Source: Candidatus Wolfebacteria bacterium (GTDB lineage: Bacteria > Patescibacteriota > Minisyncoccia > UBA6257 > UBA9933). From it: 50,965 bases of DNA. Shown one piece after another: positions 23,031-31,963 of this stretch. A model generated the notes under the pieces. That model had not been told where the DNA came from, made no database searches, and saw only the letters and a program-made list of their open reading frames with translations. The position numbers and the translations under genes are program-made. Each line of letters opens with the position of its first letter. The first letter of the stretch is position 1. Location of the stretch: the NCBI GenBank assembly GCA_016188075.1, contig JACPIO010000005.1, positions 1-50,965 of the forward strand, written 5' to 3'.

Positions 23031-24505
23031 GAACAACTAACAACACAAAAAAGGGTCAGTTAACTCTTCAGCTTCTAATTTTTGGCGGAGTGGCTGTCAT
23101 TTTCTTGGCTGGTTTTTTGATTTGGCTGGATAGCGCTTCTAAATCAACAATTAGAAATCTGGATAAGGCGCAGGCCTTCGTCGTTGCCGAAGCCGGTATT
23201 GAGTATTATCGCTGGCACTTGGCCCACGCTCCTCAAGATTTTAGCGATGGCACCACCACTCCGGGTCCCTATATTCACGACTATACGGATAAAAATGGAA
23301 ATGTATTGGGACAATTCGTTTTAAATATTACGCCCCCGCCGGTTGGTTCGAGCGTAGTAACCATCGAATCAAAAGGGAAGTTGAGCTCCGACCCCACCGT
23401 AGAAAAAACCATTAAAGTAAGGATGGGTATTCCTTCTTTTGCTAAGTTCGCCGCCGTCTTAAATGAGAATGTTCGTTTCGGTCCAGGCACCGAGGTTTTC
23501 GGCGCCGTCCACTCGAACTCTGGGGTTCGCTTTGACGGTATAGCTCACAATCTGGTAACCAGCGGCCTTGCCTCCTATGATGACCCTGATCATAGTGACA
23601 CGAATCTTGAATTTGGAGTTCACACGCATGTTAACCCCCCGCCCGGCACCGGCACTACTTCATCCTTCCGACCATTGGAGGCGCCGCCCAATCCCGTGCC
23701 TGATCGACCAGACGTCTTTCTCGCTGGCCGTCAGTTTCCGGTGCCTACCGTGGACTTTGTCGGCATTACCCAAACTCTTGCTCAAATCAAAGCTGACGCC
23801 CAAGCCGGCGGTTTCTACGCTCCTTCTTCAACCGCGTTTGGTTACGACATTCAACTTAAAACCAATAATACCTTTGACCTCTACCGCGTAACCGGCCTTG
23901 TCCCCTCTCCTTCCTCTGATTGCGCTAAATCTCAAACGCAAGGCGGCGGGGATCAAAGCGGCTGGGGTACATGGAGCATCCAAGCCGAAACTTTTCTCGG
24001 CAACAATCCTATTCCGGCCAATGGTTTAATCTTCATCGAAGATGATGTTTGGGTTAAAGGTCAAATAAATGCGAGCCGCGTTACCATTGCTTCAGCTCGG
24101 TTCCCGGACAATTCCGCGACAAGAAGCAGTATCACTATAAACGACAATCTTCTCTATACCAATTACGACGGTCGTGACGCTATTAGTCTTCTTGCTCAAA
24201 AAAATATTAATATCGGCTGGGTCAGTCAGGATATTTTGCGGGTTGATGCCGCTTTGATGGCGCAAAATGGCCGCGTGGGCCGATATTACTACAATGGTTT
24301 TTGCGCTCCTTATCACGCAAGAAATACCATTACCACCTACGGTATGATTGCTTCCGCAAAAAGATACGGCTTTGCTTATGCTAATGGCACCGGCTATCAA
24401 ACGCGCAATCTTATTTACGATTCCAATCTTCTTTATGGTCCGCCGCCGAGTTTCCCTCTGACAACGGATTCCTATCAAACAATCTCTTGGGATGAAACCA
24501 AATGA
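23027..24505 (+). CDS. Atypical prepilin-like protein lacking Glu5 (PilX/GspK-like position)
   Basis: The N-terminus 'NTKKG|QLTLQLLIFGGVAVIFLAGFLIWLDS' looks like a prepilin cleavage site followed by a hydrophobic helix, but residue 5 is Gln instead of Glu. GspK/PilX-type tip pilins also lack or vary Glu5. 'KAQAFVVAEAGIEYYRWHL' matches the PilX 'RAxxxAEAGIE' region. The 492-aa body includes 'VFGAVHSNSGVRFDGIAHNLVTSG', 'GLIFIEDDVWVKGQI' and 'DAISLLAQKNINIGW ... VDAALMAQNGRVG', a beta-helix-like pattern seen in DUF4900-type pilus proteins. Probably a pilus-tip component. Confidence 0.76.
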   Translation: MRTTNNTKKGQLTLQLLIFGGVAVIFLAGFLIWLDSASKSTIRNLDKAQAFVVAEAGIEYYRWHLAHAPQDFSDGTTTPGPYIHDYTDKNGNVLGQFVLNITPPPVGSSVVTIESKGKLSSDPTVEKTIKVRMGIPSFAKFAAVLNENVRFGPGTEVFGAVHSNSGVRFDGIAHNLVTSGLASYDDPDHSDTNLEFGVHTHVNPPPGTGTTSSFRPLEAPPNPVPDRPDVFLAGRQFPVPTVDFVGITQTLAQIKADAQAGGFYAPSSTAFGYDIQLKTNNTFDLYRVTGLVPSPSSDCAKSQTQGGGDQSGWGTWSIQAETFLGNNPIPANGLIFIEDDVWVKGQINASRVTIASARFPDNSATRSSITINDNLLYTNYDGRDAISLLAQKNINIGWVSQDILRVDAALMAQNGRVGRYYYNGFCAPYHARNTITTYGMIASAKRYGFAYANGTGYQTRNLIYDSNLLYGPPPSFPLTTDSYQTISWDETK

Positions 24506-24957
24506 TGAAACCAAATAAAAATTTAAGCGAGGGCGGTATCACCCTCATTGAATTGCTTCTCACCGTAGCTATCGCCGCTATCCTCGGCGCCGCTATTCTT
24601 TATTTTTTAAATCCGGCGAGTCAGTACGCCGCAGCCAGAAACAACCAGCGCGTAACTCACATAAACACCTTGGCCGGCGCCGTGCGCTCAAGAATCACCG
24701 ACAACCACGGCGTCTTCGAAACTAATTGCGTAAGCGGCCCCCTGCCCGGAACCACAACCACGCTGGGCAGCGGCCCTGGCAATTACAATATTGAACCCTG
24801 CCTCATTCCTACTTATCTTTCGGTAATGCCCCTTGATCCATCAAACGGCACCTCGAGTTCTACCGGTTATTCGATTGTCTATACGAGTACCACGCGTCAG
24901 TTCGTTGTCGGCGCGCCCAATGCCGAATTGGGCCAGACGATTTCGGTTACGAGGTAG
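24502..24957 (+). CDS. Type IV prepilin (candidate major pilin)
   Basis: 'SEGG|ITLIELLLTVAIAAILGAAILYFLNP' is a standard prepilin leader with Glu5. At 151 aa, with 'NQRVTHINTLAGAVRSRITDN' on the helix and two cysteines (TNCVSGP...EPCLIP) flanking a D-loop-like segment, it has the size and layout of a major pilin or GspG-like protein. 'YLSVMPLDPSNGTSSSTGY' resembles the GspG Pro/Asp loop. It is last in the operon. No clear terminator follows; the 111 bases after it are C/T-rich. Confidence 0.84.
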   Translation: MMKPNKNLSEGGITLIELLLTVAIAAILGAAILYFLNPASQYAAARNNQRVTHINTLAGAVRSRITDNHGVFETNCVSGPLPGTTTTLGSGPGNYNIEPCLIPTYLSVMPLDPSNGTSSSTGYSIVYTSTTRQFVVGAPNAELGQTISVTR

Positions 24958-25068
24958 ATTTTTAACCCCTCTGTTCTTGTCTTTATACAACCCCTCTTAA
25001 ACCCCCTTCCACTTTTTGTCCGCGCCTCAAGGAACTCTTGCATAAATACAGTGACTGGCCTCCTTTCT

Positions 25069-25854
25069 TTATTTTTTCCGACAGATAAAAATCATCTGTT
25101 CGCTGCTTGGCTTATATGGTTTTAGGTTGAAATCGCCATAAACTTTTACCGGACGCAAACCAACTTCATCCAATAAGGACTGGATTTCCAGAAATGTAGA
25201 TTGATACGCGGAAACAGGATAATGCCATCGCTTAATAGAACCGTCCATTTTTAATATTTCCATAAAGTAATGTATTTGGAATATATGTTCTTCGGGAACT
25301 TGTACGGCAGAAGAAAGGCTCCAAGTTTCATTTTTTATTACTCGTGAAAAATGATGCCTTATGATGTATTCTTTAGATAGGTCATTGGGAGAAAAAAGAT
25401 CGAAAGCGAATAAGCCGTTTTTATCAAGATGCTTGACTATATTTCTTAGAGCTTCGTGTTGTCTTTTTCTTGTTTCTCTCGGTGTATAGTATGTTCCGTC
25501 TTTCTGGGCCAGATACGCCAAGCTGTCAAAAGACAGGAAAATGAAAGTGAATTGCTTATTTTTAAGAAGAGGAGAATAAAATTTGATTAAATCATCTTGA
25601 AAAATTTTTACCTTTTTGACCTTCAATGTTTCGATTTTCTTTTTTGCAATCTCCAGCATGGCAGTATTTATGTCAAAGCCCCAGATTTCTTTTCCTGATC
25701 GCGCGATAGGGGCAAGGATTCGTCCGGTTCCGCATCCACATTCCAAAATCGGCCCGTCAACTTTTTGAGCCAATTTGTAATAAAAATCCACGTCATCTTT
25801 TTTATTCTTATATTCTAAATCGTAAAAATTTGCGTAAAGTTGCTCTTTATTCAT
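25069..25854 (-). CDS. Class I SAM-dependent methyltransferase, copy A
   Basis: The 261-aa protein has motif I 'PILECGCGTGRILAPIARSG', motif II-like 'EIWGFDINTAMLEIAKKK', 'VKIFQDDL' and 'FTFIFLSFDSLAYL', which is the Rossmann-fold methyltransferase order. The C-terminal 'IFQIHYFMEILKMDGSIKRWHYP' resembles small-molecule methyltransferases. Substrate unknown. By hand alignment about 80% of residues equal those of the copy at 31.08-31.86 kb, which lies in the opposite orientation. TATAAT lies nine bases before the ATG. Confidence 0.88.
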   Translation of the reverse strand: MNKEQLYANFYDLEYKNKKDDVDFYYKLAQKVDGPILECGCGTGRILAPIARSGKEIWGFDINTAMLEIAKKKIETLKVKKVKIFQDDLIKFYSPLLKNKQFTFIFLSFDSLAYLAQKDGTYYTPRETRKRQHEALRNIVKHLDKNGLFAFDLFSPNDLSKEYIIRHHFSRVIKNETWSLSSAVQVPEEHIFQIHYFMEILKMDGSIKRWHYPVSAYQSTFLEIQSLLDEVGLRPVKVYGDFNLKPYKPSSEQMIFICRKK

Positions 25855-25863
25855 AGTAATTTA

Positions 25864-25891
25864 ATTATATCAATAAAACCTAAACAAACAA
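25864..25891 (-). promoter_or_regulatory. Promoter of methyltransferase A
   Basis: TTGTTT, 16 bases, TATAAT on the minus strand, nine bases before the start codon. Near-leaderless. Confidence 0.65.
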
Positions 25892-25941
25892 TAATCATGG
25901 AAAAAATCATTATTAAGCTTTCAGATGTAATTAAAAAATTC

Positions 25942-26457
25942 TCACGATCTTTTTCTCAAAAACCAATAGACAATCAAAAGCGTTCCATAGTTTAAAGCGA
26001 TAAACCACGGGTGGGCCCAGGAAAAACCGTCGAGCTTAAAACCAGACAGCGGCCAAAGAAACGGAGTCGGAAAAAAACGATAGGAGTGAGTCGGGATATC
26101 AAAAAGAATATGAAGCAACCATCCACTCATCTCCCAAAAAGGACGCTTGAATATTATAAAGACAATCCCAAAAATCAGAAAGAAAACAACAAGGCTGTGA
26201 CTTAAATTGTACAAAGAAGAGGCCAGTCGGAAAATCCAGAGCGTGTTTTGCGAAGGCGGCTCGGACTCCTCGGGTCGCGGCAAATCAGCCGGCGTTAAAT
26301 TGCCCAAAATTAAATTAGTTATAACCCAAACAAAGGGAATGGCAAAGGCGAATAAATCCGGAAAAACTCCCCAGAAAAACGCCAACCAAAAATTCAATTT
26401 TAAATTAACGGCTTTAGCGCCTGCTCCGGCCCAAAGCCCGTGCGAAAAAATATCCAT
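25942..26457 (-). CDS. YdjM/DUF457-like membrane metal-dependent hydrolase
   Basis: The 171-aa protein has four or five hydrophobic segments and the family's His/Asp residues: 'MDIFSHGLWAG' at the start, 'FWGVFPDLFAF', 'YNLSHSLVVF', 'GWLLHILFDIPTHSYRFFPTPFLWPLSGFKLDGFSW'. This is the pattern of DUF457 (YdjM-like) predicted membrane-bound hydrolases. Substrate not known. TATAAT lies eight bases before the ATG, so it is probably leaderless. Divergent from the NPF gene at 26567. Confidence 0.82.
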   Translation of the reverse strand: MDIFSHGLWAGAGAKAVNLKLNFWLAFFWGVFPDLFAFAIPFVWVITNLILGNLTPADLPRPEESEPPSQNTLWIFRLASSLYNLSHSLVVFFLIFGIVFIIFKRPFWEMSGWLLHILFDIPTHSYRFFPTPFLWPLSGFKLDGFSWAHPWFIALNYGTLLIVYWFLRKRS

Positions 26458-26465
26458 AATGTAAA

Positions 26466-26471
26466 ATTATA
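26466..26471 (-). promoter_or_regulatory. -10 box, leaderless start
   Basis: TATAAT eight bases upstream of the ATG at 26457. The region beyond (26476-26515) is a degenerate ATTACCA/ATTACTA heptad repeat, as also seen near 30.77-30.83 kb. Confidence 0.6.
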
Positions 26472-26532
26472 CCATCTAATAATTACCACTTACCAATTAC
26501 TATAATTACTAATGTACCTGTGGATAACTGAT

Positions 26533-26560
26533 TTGACTCCAAGGCAACCTATCTTATAAT
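26533..26560 (+). promoter_or_regulatory. Promoter of the NPF/912-aa secreted protein unit
   Basis: TTGACT, 16 bases, TATAAT, then six bases to the ATG at 26567. A consensus promoter with an expected leaderless transcript. Confidence 0.78.
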
Positions 26561-26566
26561 AAAGCT

Positions 26567-27013
26567 ATGGATACTTCAAAAAATAAATTAATCTCTGTTT
26601 TTGCCGTTGGTTTCGTGGTCGGGGCAATCATCTTTTTCTTCGCGGGCTCCCAATATGCCAAACCCAAGCCCATCGCGAACCCGTTCGCAGGCGTTCAAAA
26701 AGCCGTTACCGGAAAAGTCGTTGCTATCCAAAATGGCGTTTTAACCGTGGAGGTAAGCGCTTTAGCTTTAGGTGTTCAAACTACCAATTACACGGTTCAG
26801 ACTAATCAAAGTACTGTTTTTGAAAAAGTTACCTTACCTAAAGCTCTAGCCGAAGGCAAAGCCAATCCCTTTGAAACCAAACCTACGGCGTCAGCTCCAG
26901 CCAAACTTTCCGATATTTTAGTCGGCGATACGGTCACGGCTTCGAGCGAGGAAAATTTTTCCGGCAAAACCGAATTTACCGCCCTGAAAATCGAACTTAG
27001 AATTTACGAGTAA
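26567..27013 (+). CDS. Membrane-anchored NPF-motif protein with DUF5666-like domain
   Basis: The 148-aa protein has a signal anchor (LISVFAVGFVVGAIIFFFAG), then 'KPIANPFAGVQKAVTGKVVAIQNGVLTVEVSALALG', an OB-like domain of the DUF5666 type, and a second 'KANPFETKP'. 'SDILVGDTVTASSEENFSGKTEFTALKIEL' ends the domain. It lies 18 bases before the 912-aa secreted protein. A 93-aa anchor protein with the same NPF motif precedes the 1420-aa secreted protein at 42.4 kb, so the pairing recurs. Leaderless promoter. Confidence 0.72.
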   Translation: MDTSKNKLISVFAVGFVVGAIIFFFAGSQYAKPKPIANPFAGVQKAVTGKVVAIQNGVLTVEVSALALGVQTTNYTVQTNQSTVFEKVTLPKALAEGKANPFETKPTASAPAKLSDILVGDTVTASSEENFSGKTEFTALKIELRIYE

Positions 27014-27031
27014 AAATCTATAAAATTTCCG

Positions 27032-29770
27032 ATGATGAGAAAAAAGATATTTCTCCGGTTTTTTTTAGGAACCGTATTCGCGGCGCTTTTCTTTATGAGC
27101 TGGGCTGGACAAGCAGAAGCCAAAGAGCTCTCGGCCACCATAAACCTGCCGGGAGTGGGCGAGGCGACAGTATACCCCAATGGCCAGTATACCTATACTG
27201 ACGTGAATGGAAACAAAGGCGGCGGCCAAGCCAGCTTGTCTGATCTTGCCAATTTTGTCGCCAGTCTTGCCGGGGCAGAGGTTAAAATCAACGCCACATA
27301 CGATAACGGATCAACCGGCTCCCTGGGGACTACGATGCAAGCAGGGGCGGCCGAACAAAACCTTGCTCAAATGAATACTCAAGGGGCAATTGTAGGCAAC
27401 GCCCGAAACGCTGATGAATTAGTGGACCAAGCTCGGAGGTGTAATTGCATAACTGGCGGTGAAGGTGTCTCTGACGGCACCACTGTCTCTGCCAGTGGTC
27501 AAGGCAACTCAGGCGGAGTCAATTTTACTCTTTCGGTTCAAGGCGTAAGTCAAGCCGCTCTACCAGAAATCACTCCGTCAACTCCCCAACAGAGGCCCGG
27601 CGGACCGACAATTACGAATTTTCAAGCAACTCCAAATTCAGTAGGAGCCAACGGATCAGTAGCTTTAACATGGGCGAGCAACGGAGAATCTGCCAATATA
27701 TCATTCACCTCAACCGGCGGAGTGGGAATCCGTTACGCTAGCGCTCCCGGACTTCCCGGAGTGCATTATAATAATCAGCCGACTTCAGGCAGTATCACCG
27801 TTACCTTAACCAACTCCCTTAACTCCGCCGGCGCTGTTACTTTTATTTTAGAAGTTTTGAAAGCTGGCCAAACCGCCCGATCAACGCAAATCGTTTCGGT
27901 CGGCTCCGGCGCCATTCCGGTTTCGTATGTGATTACGGCCAGCGCGCCGACACCTACTCCTCCTTCGCCGTCACCACAGCCCTTAGGCATGGCAGATGTT
28001 TGGCTCATTGGCCACGCTTCGAGTTTTAACAACGGGGAAAGATTTGGCACTCAACCTAACTGCAATCCTCCAGGTTACACGGACTACCACCTTAAAACCT
28101 CGGGTTTTGGCGGTTGGGATTTGGCGGGCGACCGAAGAGATGATTTCGGAGGGTGTATTAAAAATCAGACCGACAACAATAATGATGGCATAGCCGATCA
28201 AGACGGCGTTGTGGACATAACAGCTACGCTCGGCGGAGCGTGCCCGGATGGTTTTACCCCTCACCCGCTAAGAGAAAGTTTACGCGATCCACTGATAACG
28301 TGCGTGCGTTATGGCAGGGTCGGAGTTTTAAGTGAACACTGGATTCAACTTGTTGGTGGAGCAAAAAGATATACAGATAGTTGCGAGCCGGGTTTTACCA
28401 GGAAACCTATAGGTACTCAAAATGATGGCGATGGCAATCAAATACCTATTGCGGTATGCGTTTATTACCCAACTCCGCCAACTCCGCCTCCTCCGCCGCC
28501 GCAAATTTCCTGCGGCTCGAGCGGAGTGCGAGTGGCTTCAGTCGGCTGCGGAGCAACGCCGGTAAGTTGGCAAGATACAAATAGTCAATGCTCGATTTAT
28601 AACTACAGCATCCAAAACCCAGCATCTCTAAATTCAGGCAGTTATAACGTCGCTGATGGAACTCAAATTTTAATAAATAGATTAGAAAGTCAAGGAGGGA
28701 GAATTTCCTTTAGCAGAATAGGTAATGCTTGCGGCCCTCGGGCTCCAGACGCCCACGTAATTTTACGAACGGCTGAGGAAAACACCGGGGCAATAATAAG
28801 CAGAGCAAGAGCTTATCAAGGAAATCCGCCTGCCGCTTCAGATAGAACGGCGTGGAATAATATAGTAACCAACAATGACGGCTATTATGACTTTAATGGT
28901 CCCGTTAGCCAAACCACTCCAGTCGATAGACTCGGTTTTGTAGCTGATAACTATCTCCCGAGCGAAACTAAAAGTTTTACCATCAGCTCCGGCCAAACTT
29001 ATGACACAACCTTCTACCTAAGAAAACTCACTTATCGTTTAGATGTCAATAAAACTGGCCCTGGCACCGTAACGAGCGATCCCGCTGGTATCAGCTTAAA
29101 CTGCGAAACCGCTTGCAACACGTCTCGCGACTACGAACAAGGAACTAATGTAACTCTGCGGCGATCGGCGCTTAGCCAAGGAATAACTTTTCATTGGGAA
29201 GGAGCCTGCAGTGGAGGAGCGGAAACCTGCACTCTTTTGATGGATGCCCAAAAGACCGTAACTGCTGTTTTTGAAACACCGCGGGTTCAAACCAGGTCAA
29301 CCAACTTCACTCTTAGAGTCAGGAAAACCGGCACTGGCATCGGCGCTGTTCAGAGTTCCAACATAGGCGGCATAAACTGCGATTCAGATTGTCGGCCGCC
29401 GAATGGTGTGTCAATCGATTATCCGCAAGGCACCAGAGTGCGTTTGACAGCTACTCCAGGCACTGCCTCAAACTTTGCCAGCTGGAGCGGAGATTGTAGC
29501 GGCGGCACTTGCGAATTAGAGATGGGCAGCAATAAAACCGTAACAGCGACTTTTAATAGGCCCACGAGTGATTCCGGCGGTCCGAGCGTCCCAGGCTGTA
29601 CCGGACCCAGATGTTCAGAGAATAGAGGAGAATCGCCGCCTCCGCCTCCTTCGGGCGGATCTCCGCTTGAAGCGCCGGGTGGCGGCGGAACAGCGCCCGA
29701 AGCTCCGGCAGGATTTATTCCATCGCCTTCTTTCGATATTAGAGAAATAGCTCCCAGATTTTTCCGATAA
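27032..29770 (+). CDS. Large secreted modular protein (912 aa) with InlB-type repeats
   Basis: Sec signal 'MMRKKIFLRFFLGTVFAALFFMSWAGQAEAKE'. Then a Gly/Ser/Asn-rich N-terminal domain, an Ig-like module ('GGPTITNFQATPNSVGANGSVALTWASNG', ~190-290), a Pro linker, Cys-containing modules ('GGACPDGFTPHPLRESLRDPLITCVRYG', 'DSCEPGFTRKPIGTQNDGDG'), a carboxypeptidase-like turn, and two Cys-stabilised divergent InlB B-repeats ('LDVNKTGPGTVTSDPAGISLNC ... FHWEGACSGG' and 'LRVRKTGTGIGAVQSSN ... ASWSGDCSGG', ~670-850). It ends in a Pro/Gly tail and 'IREIAPRFFR'. Likely a surface or adhesion protein working with the NPF anchor upstream. Confidence 0.78.
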   Translation: MMRKKIFLRFFLGTVFAALFFMSWAGQAEAKELSATINLPGVGEATVYPNGQYTYTDVNGNKGGGQASLSDLANFVASLAGAEVKINATYDNGSTGSLGTTMQAGAAEQNLAQMNTQGAIVGNARNADELVDQARRCNCITGGEGVSDGTTVSASGQGNSGGVNFTLSVQGVSQAALPEITPSTPQQRPGGPTITNFQATPNSVGANGSVALTWASNGESANISFTSTGGVGIRYASAPGLPGVHYNNQPTSGSITVTLTNSLNSAGAVTFILEVLKAGQTARSTQIVSVGSGAIPVSYVITASAPTPTPPSPSPQPLGMADVWLIGHASSFNNGERFGTQPNCNPPGYTDYHLKTSGFGGWDLAGDRRDDFGGCIKNQTDNNNDGIADQDGVVDITATLGGACPDGFTPHPLRESLRDPLITCVRYGRVGVLSEHWIQLVGGAKRYTDSCEPGFTRKPIGTQNDGDGNQIPIAVCVYYPTPPTPPPPPPQISCGSSGVRVASVGCGATPVSWQDTNSQCSIYNYSIQNPASLNSGSYNVADGTQILINRLESQGGRISFSRIGNACGPRAPDAHVILRTAEENTGAIISRARAYQGNPPAASDRTAWNNIVTNNDGYYDFNGPVSQTTPVDRLGFVADNYLPSETKSFTISSGQTYDTTFYLRKLTYRLDVNKTGPGTVTSDPAGISLNCETACNTSRDYEQGTNVTLRRSALSQGITFHWEGACSGGAETCTLLMDAQKTVTAVFETPRVQTRSTNFTLRVRKTGTGIGAVQSSNIGGINCDSDCRPPNGVSIDYPQGTRVRLTATPGTASNFASWSGDCSGGTCELEMGSNKTVTATFNRPTSDSGGPSVPGCTGPRCSENRGESPPPPPSGGSPLEAPGGGGTAPEAPAGFIPSPSFDIREIAPRFFR

Positions 29771-29805
29771 TCTATATTCCCCTACTCCCTACTCCAAAAA
29801 TGGGA

Positions 29806-29852
29806 AAGGGCCGAATCGCATGAGAGATGAAACATCTCGCGATTCGGCCCTT
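29806..29852. terminator. Bidirectional hairpin between convergent genes
   Basis: AAGGGCCGAATCGC pairs with GCGATTCGGCCCTT (14 bp), capped by GAGATG-AAA-CATCTC. On the minus strand it is followed by TCCCATTTTTGG. It serves the 912-aa gene and the convergent 238-aa gene. Confidence 0.75.
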
Positions 29853-29860
29853 GTTGACGA

Positions 29861-30577
29861 CTATTCTGGTTCCAACTCCCAAGTGCAGATGGCATTGGGA
29901 GGGCACGGCTCCCCGAGGCGGCGCATTACTTGCTTGATAACCAAATTCCGGAATCGGGCGTCGCGGGAAAGCTGGATAATTGCATCCGCGACTGCCCAAA
30001 CCCGATCAAAATCTCCCATTCGGTAGTTAGTTGGGTGGACCCCGGCCTGCTGTCGAAGCCAAGGGTGCCACCCGTCGATGGTCGGGTAAACGGGAATCGT
30101 CAGGGAACTCACATAGTGCTCGAGTTCCCCGTAGGCAACCCGGCCGATACCATGTTCCGGCGGGTTGTTTCGGATAAACTCCCCGGCGAAAACTACCGCC
30201 AAGTTCACAACGATGGCTCCGTTTTCGTACATATACTGATACGGGGCTAGTTGCGGCAAGTATCGCTGGATACATTGCCGGTCACAAAAAACAACTTTGA
30301 CCGGTGTCGCGGGATACTCTGACGTGCCCACGTCTGTTGGAGCGCCGTGCTCCTGCGCGACCCCCATCAGCGCTGGCCAAATCCGGGCCAGCCGCTCGAT
30401 GGTGTCGGCGTTGACCGACGCTGTTTGGGCACGAGACCCGCCAGGCATCCAGACGCAGACCGTCTGGTTCGCCGAGCAATCTCCGGGTTCCCGGAGAAGG
30501 TCAGCGATGGTCGCCGCCTCTACTACTCCGCCAGCCAGAAGGCTGGCGAATACTGCCGCGAACACCAGCGTCTTCAT
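29861..30577 (-). CDS. Secreted GC-rich orphan, 238 aa
   Basis: A clear Sec signal (MKTLVFAAVFASLLAGGVVEAA|TI) follows an AGAAAGGACAGCC ribosome site. The mature part has four cysteines in two pairs (CSANQTVC, CDRQC) plus CPPNAIC near the end, and a helix with 'YGELEHYVSSLTIP' that vaguely recalls zinc metallopeptidase helices but lacks HExxH. The family is not recognised. Its DNA is distinctly GC-richer than the adjacent genes and its leader is ~270 nt with a GTCGTGAAT/ATTCACGAC hairpin (30712-30745). It shares these traits with the other SD-led orphans and may be acquired. Confidence 0.68.
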   Translation of the reverse strand: MKTLVFAAVFASLLAGGVVEAATIADLLREPGDCSANQTVCVWMPGGSRAQTASVNADTIERLARIWPALMGVAQEHGAPTDVGTSEYPATPVKVVFCDRQCIQRYLPQLAPYQYMYENGAIVVNLAVVFAGEFIRNNPPEHGIGRVAYGELEHYVSSLTIPVYPTIDGWHPWLRQQAGVHPTNYRMGDFDRVWAVADAIIQLSRDARFRNLVIKQVMRRLGEPCPPNAICTWELEPE

Positions 30578-30876
30578 GGCTGTCCTTTCTGCTCGGCTCC
30601 GCGAGGAGTCGAGCTCTTTGCCCGTGCGGGCGTTTGGAGTTTAAGTTTTCAATTCTGCGATTCTCTCCGTAGCCGTCGTCAGACCACGAAGAGTAGATTA
30701 TCAAAGGACGTCGTGAATCTTCTTCTCTCTCAAAAATTCACGACACCCTTCGAAATAATTATCAGTTATTGATTATTATTTTTTTTATTACCAATTACTA
30801 CTTACTAATTGCCAATTACCGCTCTACCGTAAAGCGGACTTCTCTATTTATACTTTAACCTTCCGCGCCGAAAAAT

Positions 30877-31001
30877 CAAGAGGTAAAAAATGTAGATTTC
30901 AAGCCCTTTCCCTCAAATCTGTCGCAAAATAATGCGCTCGCCATGCGCCAATTTTGCCTTATCTCTACCTAATGATAACGAATCAATCCCCAATTAAGTT
31001 T
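30877..31001. repeat. Dispersed repeat block, copy A
   Basis: Starts CAAGAGGT, then TGTAGATTTCAAGCCCTT, GTCGCAAAATA, ATAACGAATCAATCCCC and ends ATTAAGTTT. The same blocks in the same order occur at 33902-34012, and the first ~20 bases also occur near 33155. All three lie at the upstream edge of minus-strand SD-led genes. Confidence 0.7.
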
Positions 31002-31039
31002 CAGGCTGCTGGATTTAAAAAATCTTCAAAAAAAGATTG

Positions 31040-31068
31040 TTGTTTATTTAAACTTTTGCTGATAGAAT
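31040..31068 (+). promoter_or_regulatory. Promoter of methyltransferase B
   Basis: TTGTTT, 17 bases, TAGAAT, then nine bases to the ATG. Near-leaderless, like copy A. Confidence 0.62.
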
Positions 31069-31077
31069 GACATCGTT

Positions 31078-31863
31078 ATGAATAAAACGCAACTCTACGC
31101 AAAATTTTACGATTTAGAATATGTGAATAAAAAAGATGACGTGGATTTTTATTACAAATTGGCTCAAAAAGTTGACGGGCCAATTTTGGAATGTGGATGC
31201 GGGACTGGACGGATTCTTGCTCCTATCGCGCGATCGGGGAAAGCAATCTGGGGATTTGATATTAATACTGCCATGCTGGATATTACGAAAAAGAGGATTA
31301 AGACGCTGAAAATTAAAAAGGTCAAGATTTTTGAAGACGATTTAACCAACTTTTCTTCACCTTTGCTTAAAAATAAACAATTTGATTTCATCTTCCTGTC
31401 TTTTGACAGCTTAGCATATCTTGCCCAAAAAGACGGAACGTTCTATTCACCGCAAGAAACGCAACACAGACAATATCTAGCATTAAAAAATATCGCTAAG
31501 CGACTCGATGCAAACGGTATATTCGCCTTTGATCTTTTTGCTCCTAATGATTTATCAAAAGAATATACCATAAGACACCATTTCTCACGAATAATAAAAA
31601 ATGAAACGTGGAGTCTTTTTTCTGCCATACAGATTCCCACCAAGCATATTTTTCAGATTCATTATTTTATGGAAGTTTCAAAAAATAACGGCGTTGTTCA
31701 AAAATGGCATTACCCTGTTTCTGCGTATCAAGCTACCTTCCCAGAAATAAAGTCTTTGTTGGGCAAAGTTGGTCTGCATCCAGTAAAAATTTATGGAGAC
31801 TTCAGTCTGAAACCGTACAAACCAAGCAGTGAACAGATGATTTTTATTTGTCGAAAAAAATAA
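31078..31863 (+). CDS. Class I SAM-dependent methyltransferase, copy B
   Basis: A 261-aa paralogue of the 25.1-kb gene with the same motifs: 'PILECGCGTGRILAPIARSG', 'WGFDINTAMLDITKKR', 'FDFIFLSFDSLAYL'. Differences are scattered, mostly conservative and spare motif I, so both copies are probably active and diverged for some time. The C-terminal 17 residues are identical. It ends at a strong terminator. The copies are in inverted orientation and enclose ~5.2 kb. Confidence 0.88.
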   Translation: MNKTQLYAKFYDLEYVNKKDDVDFYYKLAQKVDGPILECGCGTGRILAPIARSGKAIWGFDINTAMLDITKKRIKTLKIKKVKIFEDDLTNFSSPLLKNKQFDFIFLSFDSLAYLAQKDGTFYSPQETQHRQYLALKNIAKRLDANGIFAFDLFAPNDLSKEYTIRHHFSRIIKNETWSLFSAIQIPTKHIFQIHYFMEVSKNNGVVQKWHYPVSAYQATFPEIKSLLGKVGLHPVKIYGDFSLKPYKPSSEQMIFICRKK

Positions 31864-31866
31864 AGT

Positions 31867-31894
31867 AAGGAGGCTATTCACCGTTAGCCTCCTT
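31867..31894 (+). terminator. Terminator-like hairpin after methyltransferase B
   Basis: AAGGAGGCTA, TTCACCGT, TAGCCTCCTT, starting four bases after the stop. Followed by GTAAAC rather than a T-run. Confidence 0.6.
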
Positions 31895-31963
31895 GTAAAC
31901 AAAGATCGAGTTTTCGCCGAAGCGGCGAGCTATCCAAGAATCTTCCAGCCATTTGCGTAACTC

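Larger units (their letters stand above)
30578..31077. other. 500-base gap: leader of the orphan, repeats and promoter
   Basis: Contains the 238-aa gene's leader with a 9-bp hairpin, a degenerate ATTACTA/ATTACCA heptad stretch (30766-30826), a minus-strand TATAAA near 30855, repeat block A (30877-31001) and the methyltransferase B promoter. No further gene was seen. Confidence 0.5.
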
